Shown piece after piece: positions 51,280-63,788 of a stretch of 64,000 bases of DNA. The position numbers and the translations under genes were made by a program. Numbering within the stretch: the first letter of the stretch is position 1; every line of letters begins with the position of its first letter. The stretch spans positions 10,292,001 through 10,356,000 of the forward strand of contig OU612067.1 of assembly GCA_914767715.1 (NCBI GenBank), in the 5' to 3' direction. Origin of the DNA: Membranipora membranacea. Lineage: Eukaryota > Bryozoa > Gymnolaemata > Cheilostomatida > Membraniporidae. Below the pieces are notes generated by a model. That model made no database searches and was not told where the DNA came from. It saw nothing but the letters and a program-made list of their open reading frames with translations.

Positions 51280-52769
51280 GCGAGATACGGGTATCCAAAT
51301 TGTCTATAGTGAATTTTTAGGCGCTGGGCAGTTGATACTTATAGGATTCATTTATCTTATCGCATAAATATTTCCTTATAATCTTTTTGTAATTGATATT
51401 TAATATAAATTTGATGTTTTATCTCATGTACAATGCTTAGAAATCATTTTTCTAAACGATTTTAATAGGCGTTTTATAACTAAACTTTATTGTTATTATT
51501 ATCACGCTCAACATTATATAATTTCAAAACAAACACATGACAATGACACTTATTCGATCTGTTTGCGACAATGTTGTTAGTGGTTTGGTAGCAGGAAATA
51601 GTATCTATTAGAAAATGAATTGTACTGGCTTCAAAATTTCCCTACAATTTAATAATCGCTATGAGAGGTTACAGAAATCAAATAAATATAGAATTGTTAG
51701 TCAGCAAAATGGGATATAGGCTGAGAATTTACTACTATAAGCTAACAGAAACTTTTTGATGGATAACAGAAACTTTTTTCTGTTATCCATTACAAGGAAG
51801 TAAATGATGGAATAACTTCATGTTATGAAATTTTAGCACCAAATATCTCTCATTGGCTCAACAGTTGCAGCTCTGCCATCTCAGATCACATCAGGGAAAT
51901 GAAGTTACGATTTCCAGTCTCAAGAACTCCTGATCAAAGTATAATATAGCCCAAGCAGAGACAAGTCGCATCACCCTTCTAAAAACAACTTCTCTTGATT
52001 GTTCTTTCCATGATACATGTTTTCATTATCACCACTAACTGATGATCACTTTACACTGTACCAATGGGATACTGCACATAAGGCACTTTGCATATTTTGG
52101 TACAACTGAGTAAAGCATGAAAAATTAAACCTAAGGGAACGCTGAGGGAATCATGTTCTCATGATTACATGATACACAACTCCCTACAATGAAAAACATT
52201 TTCCTTGCAGCTGAATTTGTTAGTGCCTTTATCTTCATCGCTTCTAATCAGACCATCACAATAATGGCACGGTCTACTGAAAAATAGCTCAGCACAATAT
52301 GTTGACAATAGCACCTATAGTGTGATCAATCTATAAATAACCGCTTCCTTCTTGCTAAGATTAAGTAATACAAATACTTGATTTTTACGGCTGATATAAC
52401 TTTGTTCAGTCGATGAAATTTGCTTTTGTCTTTGTGTAATCACATGACAAAATGTTCTGATAATTAAGTCAATAATTCTCTGCTTTTGATCCTTTCAAGT
52501 CATATAATTTTTAACCTAGCGTGTATCTAGAAGGAAGTAACACAATCAAGCACCATGTAAAAATTCCCGCCCAGTTATCGTGCTTAGAATTCATAGCGAA
52601 GCACACGATAATACTATATCTATTCAAAATTCAGTGGTGTGAGTGATCACTTGCATAGCAGTAAAGCTTCAACAATTCACGGTATTTTCCACCTCAAGCA
52701 TTGAGATTGGTAGTCCGATTCAAATCCAGCTCCACTTCGAACATGATTTAGGGCTTTGATTTGTCAACC
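51280..52769. promoter_or_regulatory. 3' flank of C and promoter flank of D
   Basis: Second copy of the intergenic unit described before C; the similarity runs almost to the start codon of D. Short local duplications occur, for instance CTTTTT-containing copies near 51,760. Confidence 0.5.
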
Positions 52770-55700
52770 ATGAAGAATATTGAAGTGTTTCTTTGCGGAA
52801 TATCAAGTTACTGTGTGCTGGTAACAGGTGAGTCTAGCTTGCCCACTCTTACCTTTTACAAGAATTTTCTAAATACATCAGTTGTATTATGTATCATTGA
52901 TCTTATGTGAGCATATTCTCATCGACCCTAAAGGGGGCACTCAATAGCCAATTAAGTCTATAAAATTATTGAGAATTCCGCTCCAGTGGAGGCGACGCTC
53001 ATCAATAAAATAATAAAGTTTCAATATAGACAATTTGCTATGGTATAACAACTCACCAGTTCAGCTACAAGGTCTACCATGCCCAGTAGGCAATCAATAG
53101 TCTAAGATATTTTGAATGCCCAGGGTATGTTGGTGTTGTTGTTGTTGGTCCAGGTTCAACAATCTAAGGTTTTCAAATCATCTCAGCTGACTCTTAGCGT
53201 ATAAAAAAAAACTTTAAAAAGAGAACCTTGGCTGTATGTTTGAACCCCAAGACCCGTTAGGGACATTCCTCGCTACCTCTTCAATAACAAGAAGCATGCT
53301 TTCCGGTGGGCACGAGCAACTTGAGCACTATTGATGCTGTCCTGTCCTGTATATTGAAATATATTACTGAATGCTTTGAGACAAACTTGGTTTTGCATAT
53401 TCATCTCAGGATCAACTTTTGGAGGAAATTCTGACGGCGATCCTTGTGTCCTCCCATTCACAAGCAATAATACTCAGTATTACACCTGTTCTGATCGGTT
53501 TTCACGCGGCTACTGGTGCCCAACAACAGCTGATTATGATCAAGATGGTGCGTGGGGAAGATGTACAGGTGAGTGATCAATACTTTATTGTATTTCCAAT
53601 TGGCATTCAAGTAAAATACTGCGGGGAAAAATCCCCTTCTGCTTTTATTTTTGAAATTTTTCTTAATTGTCATAGTTTCAAACTTTTAGACCAGTACATT
53701 ACCTACCAAACAGGCTTAATGATGTCGACCATGTTTTGATTTAGTAGCTAGTATGTACTGAAGATCTTTGAGTGTGGTTGGAAAGACTTAGATATAGTGG
53801 GACTGCTTACAGCAGGAAAAATGGTTCCAGACATATTGAAGCTCACTTTGCCTTCCATAGTGATAGAACAAATATTTTTGGTTCCAGATACATCAGAAGC
53901 AGAGAGTGGTGTATATGTGATGTTAGATGATGGAGATCAGCTCATAACAGATCAGACAGGAACTATAATCAGTCACAGAGGATATCCACATCAGAACTAT
54001 CCTAACAATGTGGACAGTACCCTGAGAATAAGAGGAAATGGATTGTTATCAGTGACCTTGAACGTTTTAGACTTTGAGCTTGATGACAATCGGGATTCAA
54101 ATGGAGACTGCTTTGACTTTTTGCAAATTGATGATGATGTGAAGTACTGTGGGAAAGAACTGAACCAAGGGGAGAATAAAACTTACATCAGCACGGACGG
54201 AGAATTCAGCTTCGAGTTCCATACAAGCTCCATATATGCAGAGAGAGGATACAGACTTCAGTACAGTTATGAGGGTAAGTACAGTTGACCAAAACCACCA
54301 ATTTTTCCCACATAATATCCCAAGTGCCTGTTATTATGTTCAAACATTCATTAGGTTCAGCTTATATTGCCATCTTGATATAAATGGCTGTATCAATGTG
54401 TTTGTTGCTATGAATGTGATGATCATACATTACATCACATCATTACACACCCAAATCATGTGATGTTTTAGATGTCATTGCGATTCACAACCCAGACCAG
54501 GAGATAAAGATGACACAAGGATATGTGATAAGTCATACAAACTTCCCTGAAGACTACACAGCCAACATAGACTCATCTCTGACTATCACAGGATTACAGC
54601 CTCAGCAGATGGTACAGGTCAAGTTCTTGGTGTTTGATTTGTACTATCATCCTCTATACCCTGGCTGTGATCATGACTTTCTGCTTATTACTGGGTCTAG
54701 TCATGATAATGAGATAAAATATTGCAGTGACCCTAGCAGGGAACCCACAATAGATAGATGGTACAACTTTAGAGTTTCAAGCTCTAGTCTTACATTCAGA
54801 TTTATCACCAACACATACTCAGCCTCTGTCAGATCTGGATTCTACTTTCAGTACAGAGGTCAGTATATAAGTTGAGAGCACAATCTTTTTTCTTTATTTT
54901 AACAACAAAAAGTTGTTTTGGGTACCTTCGTGATATTGAAGGAGAGAGCAGAACACCACACATGTTTGGCAAATGATGGAGTGTAGCAGCTTTGGGGTTA
55001 ATTAGATAGATTGGGGTAATGCATTGTACTTCCTTACCTTCCATATAACCACAATCAACAAATACAATTCTGTCTGTCTTATAGTTTTGGAGCTGGTGAC
55101 AACAACATCTACCAGTATAAGACCAACAACGCTCTTTCAAAGCAATAACAGCCACAGACCAACTGGATCAGAAACTACCCAGCCAAAGATCACAGGTGAA
55201 TGAGACAACCATTACAGAAATTAAAGAGGAGTTAAAGCTGAACCGTATCACAATATAAACTTTGCTCGTTTTTTAAATATCAGTTCAGAACCAGTTTAAT
55301 AAGAAACAAAAGCAGTGTCTTGACTTTGATTGGCTATGGTGTCGTGTCATTTTACTTAGTTACATAAATACTGTCACCAAACAGTGTCATGTTGAATGGG
55401 CAATAACCCCATATTTTGTTGACGAAAGTGATGTTGTTTTCCTGTGGACTTACAACTCCCAATCTTGCAGCCTTACGAAACATATTTTTATCTCTTAATT
55501 TTGCTGTAACAGATCAAAACAGTGATGGTCAAACGCAGCGAGAAGATAACTATGTGGCACTAGTAGCTGGAATCGGAGTGGCAGGTTTAGTTATGATTAT
55601 AGCGGTGATCATAGCGGTGCTGATGGTGTTCAAGCGTCATCAGGAAAAAGCAAAGTAAGTTACGAGTCATGAGAGACAGGATACACAAAATTTTAAGACA

Positions 55701-57157
55701 GAAATATGACAGAGTTATCTCTTTATACCTTAAAAATGGTTAATACATATTCACAGTGTTGTCTGTGTAAAGTATATTACTTCTTATCTGAATGTCATAG
55801 ACTGCTGATCAATTGTGTATATGCTCTGTGCTTACGTAATTTACAACAATTATTGTTAAACAAATCAGCATAAAAAAAGAGCAGTGTTTGTGGGGTTCCT
55901 ACTTGCAGCAATAACAGCCGAACCATACCCCATAACACTGCATTAGCCAGCAGATGTTCCTTTATCAACTATAAGAATATGGTGTGAAACTGATGCCTAA
56001 TGCTGATTGTGTTGATCTCCCTCTTTTTGAATTTAATTAAATACTTTTTACACCATACTATTGTTTTTATTGTAAATCAAATCAGTAATATACATTTCTC
56101 AATGTATGATAATAAATTACTCATCAATCAATGAATCTATTGTTGTCTATTCAAGGATCCTCTGCTCTTCTGCTTAATCCTTCCAAACATTCATGGAGTT
56201 AAGAATTTAAATTATCCATGGCAGGTCTGGTGTTCACAGGTCTCTGTATTGCTAATCACATTATTATGAGCATTCCAAAGGATAAAAAGAACCCGTCATT
56301 TCCTTTGAAATCATTCAGTCTGATTTTAGGCTTAATTCTTTTTATCCGTAGACAAAAAACAGAGCCAGAGAATGAGTACACATCAGCTAATACAGCTTCT
56401 GCTGACCCTCATATCTACATGTCTGCTTTTCATCCTGATGCAGGTAACATCTATTGATGTCATCAACGAAACTGCTGTCATAAACTCTATCATTCTCACT
56501 GTGATCGCAAATTTATTAGCGCCAATATAACTTAGCAGATGTTATACAAGCAGCCGTTGATAAACCCTCAAAAACTGAACTTCAGTAATATTTTTCTTAT
56601 TATGTTTGCAAATATGAGTGAGTATGTTCGGCCGAGCTCAATATGTCTGACAAAGTTTCTTTGTTTATGTTGACAGGAAGACCCAACTCCGCATTCACAA
56701 GCCCTAATGATGAAGTTGACACATTTGTCGATCAGCCGAATATTTTTGCAGATTACACACAGATTCGGGATGTCACTAACAATGATTATGAGAGCACCGG
56801 TAATGTACAAAGGTAACACACTTGCTCTTATAGGCCTTTGCAAGAAAAATTAGTTTCAATGACCAGAATGTAATGGCCTGGGATTAGAAATACTGGATGA
56901 GAAAGTTATATTTCTTATTCACTTTCTCATAGAATTGTGTTGAGTTTATTAGAGTTTTCCAACGATCCCGCAACAAGGTCACTAAATTCATGAACAAAAA
57001 TTAGCTAACTTAAAAAAATATTCAAAACTTTTGTTGTTGATTTTCTTTCAGAATTGCACAGTATGATGAGTCTGACTACACTTTTTCTACAGTTGTCGCT
57101 GACAGTGACGCCCATCACTATGCTGCAATAGTCCAAGGTTCATCCAATGGCAAGTGA
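52770..57157 (+). CDS. Receptor D: FN2-CUB-CUB single-pass receptor
   Basis: Nine exons, 525 aa, all phases consistent: 52770-52827, 53410-53568, 53888-54274, 54472-54858, 55085-55195, 55513-55654, 56352-56443, 56677-56812, 57052-57157. In order: a short, rather weak signal peptide (VFLCGISSYCVLVTG), FN2 (residues 20-72), CUB1 (73-201), CUB2 (202-330), a stalk of only about 37 residues (94 in C), a TM helix (LVMIIAVIIAVLMVF) and a tail of about 115 residues with EYTSANT, HIYMSAF, ADYTQIRD, NDYESTG, SDYTFST and HHYAAIV. The intron between the first two tail exons has normal sites (GTAACA to GACAG). Ectodomain exons are phase 1-1. D is closest to C and is the third unit of the tandem array, so it probably binds related ligands with a different signalling tail. 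Confidence 0.88.
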
Positions 57158-59310
57158 ATCAGGGTATATATATAACAATGACAATGACAGTAATCCTTAT
57201 TGAATCAGAGACACACCATAGACTGCCATAAATATTAGTATGAGTTTGTTATTTTAACTAGTTTTGGGTGAGTTCATCTCAACAAGCAACCGACCTTTAC
57301 TAACTATGGCAGTATTTTATGTAATGTAATGTAATGAGGTTGGTCAAAAAATAACTGCCCATGAAACTTACAATTTGAAGATTTCTGTGAAATAGCGATT
57401 ACTATTTCTCTTACCACTACTTAAATTCTCTAGAATAGTTTACAAGTGGCTTGATAACAGGTGTTTTTTTGTTCTACTATCGCTAGACTCAATATTAAGC
57501 ATGATTTCAATCTAAGGGCTGGAAGACATGTATCTTCCAACTCCATGCTCTTTAATTGAGAGAGACACTATCTGTTGACTCCGAATGTAACCTTAGTCGA
57601 TTTTACGGACAGTGTTCTATTCTGTTGACTTGAGATTTATTTAAACCTGTAATTGATATCAATAACTGACATTTGATTTTTTTGTGATTCCGATTATTAA
57701 ATATTCATGTGCTTGCAGACTCAATAATGAAAATTATAGTGTTTATGTTTTCATCTATAGGTACAGCGTTAAGTGTGAGAGGTTTTTTTTGTGTTTACGA
57801 TCCACCTTTACATTTCATCCAATTTCTACATAATGAGGAATAATGATAAAATTTGAAGAAATCTGACTGTAATCTAAACTAGCTGAGAATATCTATTAAA
57901 ACACAATATTGGTGTTGAAATCCATCACAAGAAAATCTTCCAACTCCTTGCTGTAATATTGAGAGGAAGACTCTATTTGATTACTTTACATTCCAAATGC
58001 CGCCTAACTCAATTTTTTTGACACTGCTTCATTTTGTAGACTTTAAACACAAAATTTTATTTTAACCTGTTCTCGTGTTTGATATTGATAATTGATATTT
58101 TATATTTTATTATTTTGATTATTAAATATTCATGTATAAATATAAAAATCTGGTGTTTATTTTTTCATTAATGAAAACAGCATTAAGTGTGAGAAGTTTA
58201 TTCTGCGACCACGATCCATTTCTACATAGCATCAAGATCATAAGAAATAATGTAAAAATTTAATGAATATTAACTAAGCTAGCTTAGCTTATCGATCGAA
58301 GCACAATTTGGTGTCGTAAGCGATCACAAGAAAACATGTTTATAGAATATAATTATTTCTCTGGGACAAAATATTTTCAAGCCCAAAATTGAGCATACAT
58401 TAATTATCATGTATAGATGCTGCAGGTTGACCATTACCAAATGAAATTCAAGTTAAACCATCGCCAAACACAGAAAGGCGTCATCACCATTCACCCCTTC
58501 TGCTGCTTCATTGGTCTTGTCAACTTCACTACATACACAAATTTTAGTGTATTCTACTTACAAGTGCCCTCTATATATCACTTTCAGTCTCTTGTACCAG
58601 CTAGTAGTTGTCTTATTATTAGACCTCCCCCCCCCAATCTCCAATCGTGCAATTTATAATGTGTTTAAGTATATTGATGTAACAGGTGTTATTCTGCCGG
58701 CAGCAGGGGCGTTTTGAGCTTTTTTCATTCAACTGAAGACATGCGCAAAGCCCCAAAAAAATTGAATCTGAGGTTGGCAAATATGAATCTGGAGTAGAAA
58801 AGATCTGGGGTTAAACTCACTGATCTTGGGTTGAATCCTAACTGAAAAAAAGTAGAGATGTCTCCTCTTCATCCCCACCCCACAGACCCCCCACAACCAG
58901 TATGATAAGGTGGAATGTGCCCTCGAGGCAGTCAATGGCCAACTAGTAATGTGTAGTAACATGTATTGGTGATGTAAGTTGGCCCAACCATGGGTATTGC
59001 ACTTTAAAATGATCAATATAATTTGACTTGGCTTGCAAACATAACTCGCCGGGATGTGATTTAGATAGAGTGGAATCAAGGAGTTCATAAATACTTGGAA
59101 TTGAGGAATGGCATGCCGAAGCCATCCAGTGGTTAGCTCAGTTCTTTCAGCTATATTGTATAGTAGCTGTAACAGTATCAGACCCATATGCTTCATGAAC
59201 TTATTTTGACCTCTTAATTGTATTACATTCCACCAATCAAAAATGTATGATTGTAGTCTGGTAACCTAGTAATAACAAGATGGCTGCGTCCATAAGCTCA
59301 TTCAAGGCCT
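57158..59310. other. Non-coding, downstream of D
   Basis: 3' flank of receptor D. Apart from the tandem duplication listed separately, no coding frame is supported. Confidence 0.4.
57520..58320. repeat. Two-copy tandem duplication, about 410 bp
   Basis: Two diverged units share ATCTTCCAACTCC, ATTATTAAATATTCATGT, GTGTTTAT and GTTAAGTGTGAGA-like blocks in the same order. The second unit starts near 57,935. Confidence 0.6.
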
Positions 59311-59493
59311 GGTGAGTGGTGAGTGGTGAGTGGTGATTGGTGAGTGGTGAGTGGTGAGTGGTGAGTGGTGAGTGGTGAGTGGTGAGTGGTGAGTGGTGAG
59401 TGGTGAGTGGCGAGTGGCGAGTGGCGAGTGGCGAGTGGCGAGTGGCGAGTGGCGAGTGGCGAGTGGCGAGTGGCGAGTGGCGAGTGGTGAGTT
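59311..59493. repeat. 7-bp minisatellite (GGTGAGT)n (GGCGAGT)n
   Basis: About 26 head-to-tail copies of a 7-bp unit. The left half is GGTGAGT with one GATTGGT variant. From 59,410 the unit changes to GGCGAGT for about eleven copies, then one GGTGAGT closes the array. It lies just upstream of relic F. Confidence 0.9.
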
Positions 59494-59570
59494 TCAGTTA
59501 TTTTTAGCCTGTTGTAAATTCAACCCCAGACAGGCAAGGGATTTGGGGATACTCCCTACGTCCCTGGCAG

Positions 59571-59701
59571 ACAGCGATGGTCAAATGCAGTGAGAGTATA
59601 ATGCTGACAATATGAAACAGTATTGGAGCGGCAGCAGTTGTTATATTAGCTGCAATCGTAGTGATGCTGGTAGTGTTCAACAATCATTGGCAAAGAGCAA
59701 G
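59571..59701 (+). pseudogene. Relic receptor F (TM exon only)
   Basis: After a good acceptor (CCTGGCAG) the sequence matches the TM exon of D: SDGQMQ, then after an in-frame TGA and a small indel IGAAAVVILAAIVVMLVVF, then a basic end and a GTAATT donor at the expected place. No other exon of this copy was found nearby. It is the right-most trace of the receptor family in the window. Confidence 0.7.
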
Positions 59702-62219
59702 GTAATTTTCCTAGTCAAAAGTTAATGGAAACTATTTATATTATGTTGATGGTTTAACCGAATTCGGCTGATGCATTCTGTGATAGGGTATGCATTCTTC
59801 AATGCTAATGAATATATAACTGTTTTACAGCTGCCCATCAGGTCTTCACAATTGAAGAAGGCTCAACCGCTTGTAATTCACAAGCCGCAGGTGGCTTTTG
59901 TGAATTACTGCTAAATGCTGATGAAGTTTGATTGCTGGTGAATAGAAAAAATGACTCAGTGATTTTGAGTCAATATAAGATTTCAGGCGTTGTCCATGTA
60001 TCTTTGCCTCAGACACTGGCTCTCCTGGCTCAGCAAAAAAAGTGAATGTAATAATTGGAATCGCCAAGGCATAACAAATTGAATGTCGAAATACAATGCA
60101 TAAAATTAACATTTTGCAAAAAGAATTTCTTAGATCGAAATTGTTGTATATTTTGGAGTTGGCCCATCTTGATTCACAGTCCTGATATGCGAGTCTGTAA
60201 TTGAGTACAGTAGACTAGAGTCTGAAAACTTACTTTGAAGTCTTGTATGTGGTCCTTATTGGCTAACCAACAACATACATATAGAGGTGCAAAGGTCATT
60301 TACCTTCCTTTCATTGTTTTAACTCTGATCAAGTGACAGCCAGGGATTAAGTCCCGTGTACCAGCAACAAAAGGGGCCAGCTTGAAAATGTTGAAAACTA
60401 GCTTGGTGGTCGGGCAATGATGCATTTTAAGATGAGAGGCTCAGAGACCAGATTTATAGAGCATGATGGCATCATGGACACAAGTTTAGGGATCTACAGG
60501 GTCTGCGGGTGGGGAAAAAATGCACAGACAAAGCTGTTGGAATGCTGCTTGTTAGTGATTTGGGATCTACAAGTTAGTTTGGATGCTAGTCCCAAAGCAA
60601 ACACGGTATTATAGGTCTAGCACTTGTTAACGATGGATAGTAAAATCGGATTTATATATGTATGTTACTCTTATTAGCCGGTCTTCTACTAAGATCAACT
60701 AGTGCCCAATCTGGTGGCATCAAGAGAAACGAAGTTGTCAGTGTGCGTAATTATGGACAGTCGCTTGCCACAAGAGCATTATGACTTCAGCCGAGCTTTT
60801 TTTCAGTTTTTTGAGACATTCTGACTTTGGCCAAGCTTTGTTCCTTCAATTTTTGTTTTAGTTTTGATGTCTTAAAAAATACAAGATTTTCAATAGAGAA
60901 GAATGGAGGCGAAACTGATAAGAACTAACATGATGCTACGGAAAATACGATAATATTACAACCAACTTGACACTCCAATTGATATGTTATAAATTATTAA
61001 TAGAAAGATTCCAATGATATTTATGAAAGAGATTAAACTGGTGTTCTAGAGCTCTCTCAACAAGACCTTATTAGAGTCTACTTTCCTTGAAATAATGAGA
61101 TGTGCATGGACTCACAAATGTCTGTACAGCTTCCAAATCTATCAATCAGAATTAGTTGTAAGTAATATAATATTGAAAACACTGATACTTGGTCACACAT
61201 GTTTTAATGGATTATTGTTACCGTTGTCTTCTCTTTTGTTGAGTGGGGATAACTTCTCATGCCAAATAAGCAGCAGCTCTTTAGGCCTGCTTACTACAAT
61301 TGTTCAAACAATATTCGGGTTGACATTATGGTTGTTACACCTCGGTGACTTCAACTGGTCTACCACCCCTCCATAACTGATGAATGTAACGAAGAGTGTG
61401 ACTAATTTTGTTAGCCACCAAAGCATTCAACACTGGATAATGAAAATAAATTCAAGTTATAAATTTATGTTTAGGGAAATCCAAAACAACTAATCGCATG
61501 ATTAATTTGGACTAACTTCTGCTGTAAATATAGAAACAGAGAGTATTGCGATTGTTTACCTATTTTCTGCCACTTTAGGGAACCCAAAAAAAATGTTTTT
61601 CTCATTAACAATTTTATAAGCCGTCCATCGCCTGAAACAAAAAAGAACTAAAGGTCCAGATACCAGTCTCGACTGGATAAATTTGATGTGATTTGATCAT
61701 GTCGCAAAGGTCACCAAGGCTACAATAATATATCAATGTTGCACCATGCTTATATATTTAAGGTCACATATGTGATTAAATTCAAGAATAAGCACATTAA
61801 CACTATATTTATGGCTTTGTGAGTGTCATTCTTTTCAAAACCTTGAATCACTGTAAGCACCTTATCATAAACATCTACTTAGATTCTTTTCACTCCTTTC
61901 CCTATTGTTTTCAAACTCACATTAAACTCACATCAAATATCAATCCACAAAACTTCAGTTTTGTGTTTATGATAAACGCATGTGTATATATAAAACAAAA
62001 GAAATTCATATCCAGTGCCTCATAACACTTTTTTCAAAAAATGTTTTTTTGGAAAATAGAAGAAATGGCTGAATCAAAGTCCTGATTTAAACCATATATG
62101 TGTAGTAAAACCAGTTGCGTATGTGCACAATTTTTACTCATTTTTGCCTAATTGATTGAAAAAAAATTAAACAAAATTACAAAAAAAGCTAAATTTACCC
62201 ATTCATATCCGTATTACGG
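59702..62219. other. Non-coding
   Basis: About 2.5 kb with no supported frame; the longest open frames (up to about 93 codons) show no domain. Confidence 0.35.
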
Positions 62220-62400
62220 CGGTGAGCTTCAGCGGAAGGTGTGCTAGAATGCTCGATCACAGATCGACAGGGCCAAGTTCAACTCCCTGCTTGGGACAAA
62301 CTATTATTCACAATAAATTATACCACAATTACAACATGCTTGTTGTGCGAGAGGCTCGAGTTTAAATCCCGGTGAAGGCAGATTTTATTTATATCATATT
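62220..62400 (+). repeat. tRNA-like SINE and duplicated T-arm fragment
   Basis: GTGAGCTTCAGCGGAAGG starts a tRNA-like body with AAGTTCAACTCCCTGC as a B-box-like piece (62274-62289). A second T-arm-like piece (CTCGAGTTTAAATCCCGG) follows near 62,355. Neither forms a complete tRNA. Confidence 0.4.
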
Positions 62401-62429
62401 TATTTACTGCTTGGTGGTTTAACTAAATA

Positions 62430-62640
62430 TAAACAATGATATGTTATATACAATTATATATTATAGACAATTATATATTATATACAATTATATAACAACA
62501 TATACAATAATATATTATAGTCAAATATATATTATATACAATTCTATATTATATTATCATATAATATATAATTTTATATTATATACGATATACAATCATA
62601 TACAATATGCAATATACAAGCTAGAATCATATATGAATAT
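62430..62640. repeat. AT-rich (ATATAYAATTAT)n satellite-like block
   Basis: Irregular tandem copies of a TATACAATTATAT-like unit. The block lies between two diverged direct copies of an ACAACATGCTTGTTG-containing segment (near 62,330 and 62,650). Confidence 0.7.
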
Positions 62641-62745
62641 ACTACAATTATAACATGCTTGTTGCGCAAGAGGCCCGACCGAATTCAAATCCCTGTGAAG
62701 ACAGATTTTATTTACATAATATCATCCTTTTTACTACTTGGTGGT
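62640..62745 (+). repeat. Second copy of the tRNA-like T-arm segment
   Basis: Repeats the segment at about 62,320-62,425: ACATGCTTGTTG, AAGAGGC, a TCAAATCC B-box-like piece, CAGATTTTATTTA and CTTGGTGGTT, in the same order. Confidence 0.55.
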
Positions 62746-63171
62746 TCAGCTTGTTTTGTTTTGGCATTACTACTTACACCCACTACATCATTAAATTCAA
62801 ACACCTGGATTATTTTGCACTCAGCTACTAGTTTGGAGAGGTTAATCGTTAAAGGAAAAAAATGTCAACAATTGCACAAAAATCCTACTTCCTCTACATT
62901 AAATCTGAAAGTCAGCCACAGACCAAAGTGTCTTACACGCAAGCGATCAATCCTGCTATAGAGAATAATTAGCATGGTCATTAAAGTGAGGCTCTTCAAT
63001 TGCCAAATCCGAGGAATGTAGTTAAGAATAGGATCAGGTAACCACTTGACGACCTGCACAGGAGAAACTTCTGAATAATTTTAGTTCAACTTTAACATAT
63101 TAACTGGTTTGCAATTAATAATGGCGTGATCTTAAACGAGATAGTCTGACCAGTGGGTGACCTGTCGCTAA

Positions 63172-63420
63172 TTAATCAGGATATCTAACCATCAAATAGT
63201 CTGCCTGCTGCTTTGAAGACATAAGGACATATACGGAGGGTAGTTGCTTTCCCCCATTGGCTGTTCTAACAAAGCAGTTTATTGTCAGAAGTTGTTGGAA
63301 AGGTTTGACAACTGTCTTGAAGGTTCGATCTATACCCCTACAATTGAAATTAGTCATGCTGAAGAAAGAAAATAATATATTATGAAAAGAGGTGACAAAA
63401 GGAAGAAGACCTGCAAACAT
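63172..63420 (-). mobile_element. MULE-type DNA transposase fragment
   Basis: The minus frame contains DRTFKTVVKPFQQLLTINCF followed by KQLPSVYVLMSSKQQADYL. This order (DGTFK-like, PF-QL, then K-Q-P-(x)-VLMS and DY) is the start of the catalytic core of Mutator-like transposases in animals. Here the DGTFK aspartate is kept but glycine is replaced by arginine. Only about 60 residues are recognisable before the frame ends, so it is a relic. Confidence 0.5.
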
Positions 63421-63481
63421 GCAAATTCAATATTTGGCCGGCTGCATCGGTAGATGCTGTTTGTTGAGACAGGATGACTTT

Positions 63482-63712
63482 CTAAATTACCAAGGCCCAC
63501 GCATCCCATACAATGTAGTGATTCTCTTCTACAGACAACAGTGAACCACTTGAATTCCTAGACTCAGGTTCGGTGGCAATGATTCCTTCAATTATTGTCA
63601 TTTCAAACTTTGGTGCTTCCTGCCCTCGGTCTGGTTGATTTGCATAGCAAGATACACCATCAGTATTATAACGTTCCGTATTATGAGATCTGACTATAAA
63701 ATATATCTGCAT
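63482..63712 (-). other. Open frame of 76 codons, unassigned
   Basis: A polar frame (TIIEGIIATEPESRNSSG) ends at 63482. It lies directly upstream of the MULE fragment on the same strand and might be part of that element. No domain recognised. Confidence 0.2.
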
Positions 63713-63788
63713 TGTTACTTTGCAGTAACACTCAAACTACCATATTTCTGAGTTTGTAAGAAGTCTGAGCTGCCTATTCGTGGCAAAA

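Noticed and set aside
59311-59493. CRISPR-like array
   Set aside because: Units are 7 bp, contiguous and without spacers, in a eukaryotic context; it is a minisatellite.
59393-59593. Open frame with repeated GEWRVAS
   Set aside because: Pure translation of the 7-bp minisatellite; no conserved protein is implied.
62441-62653. 70-codon frame of Ile/Tyr repeats
   Set aside because: Translation of the AT-rich tandem repeat.
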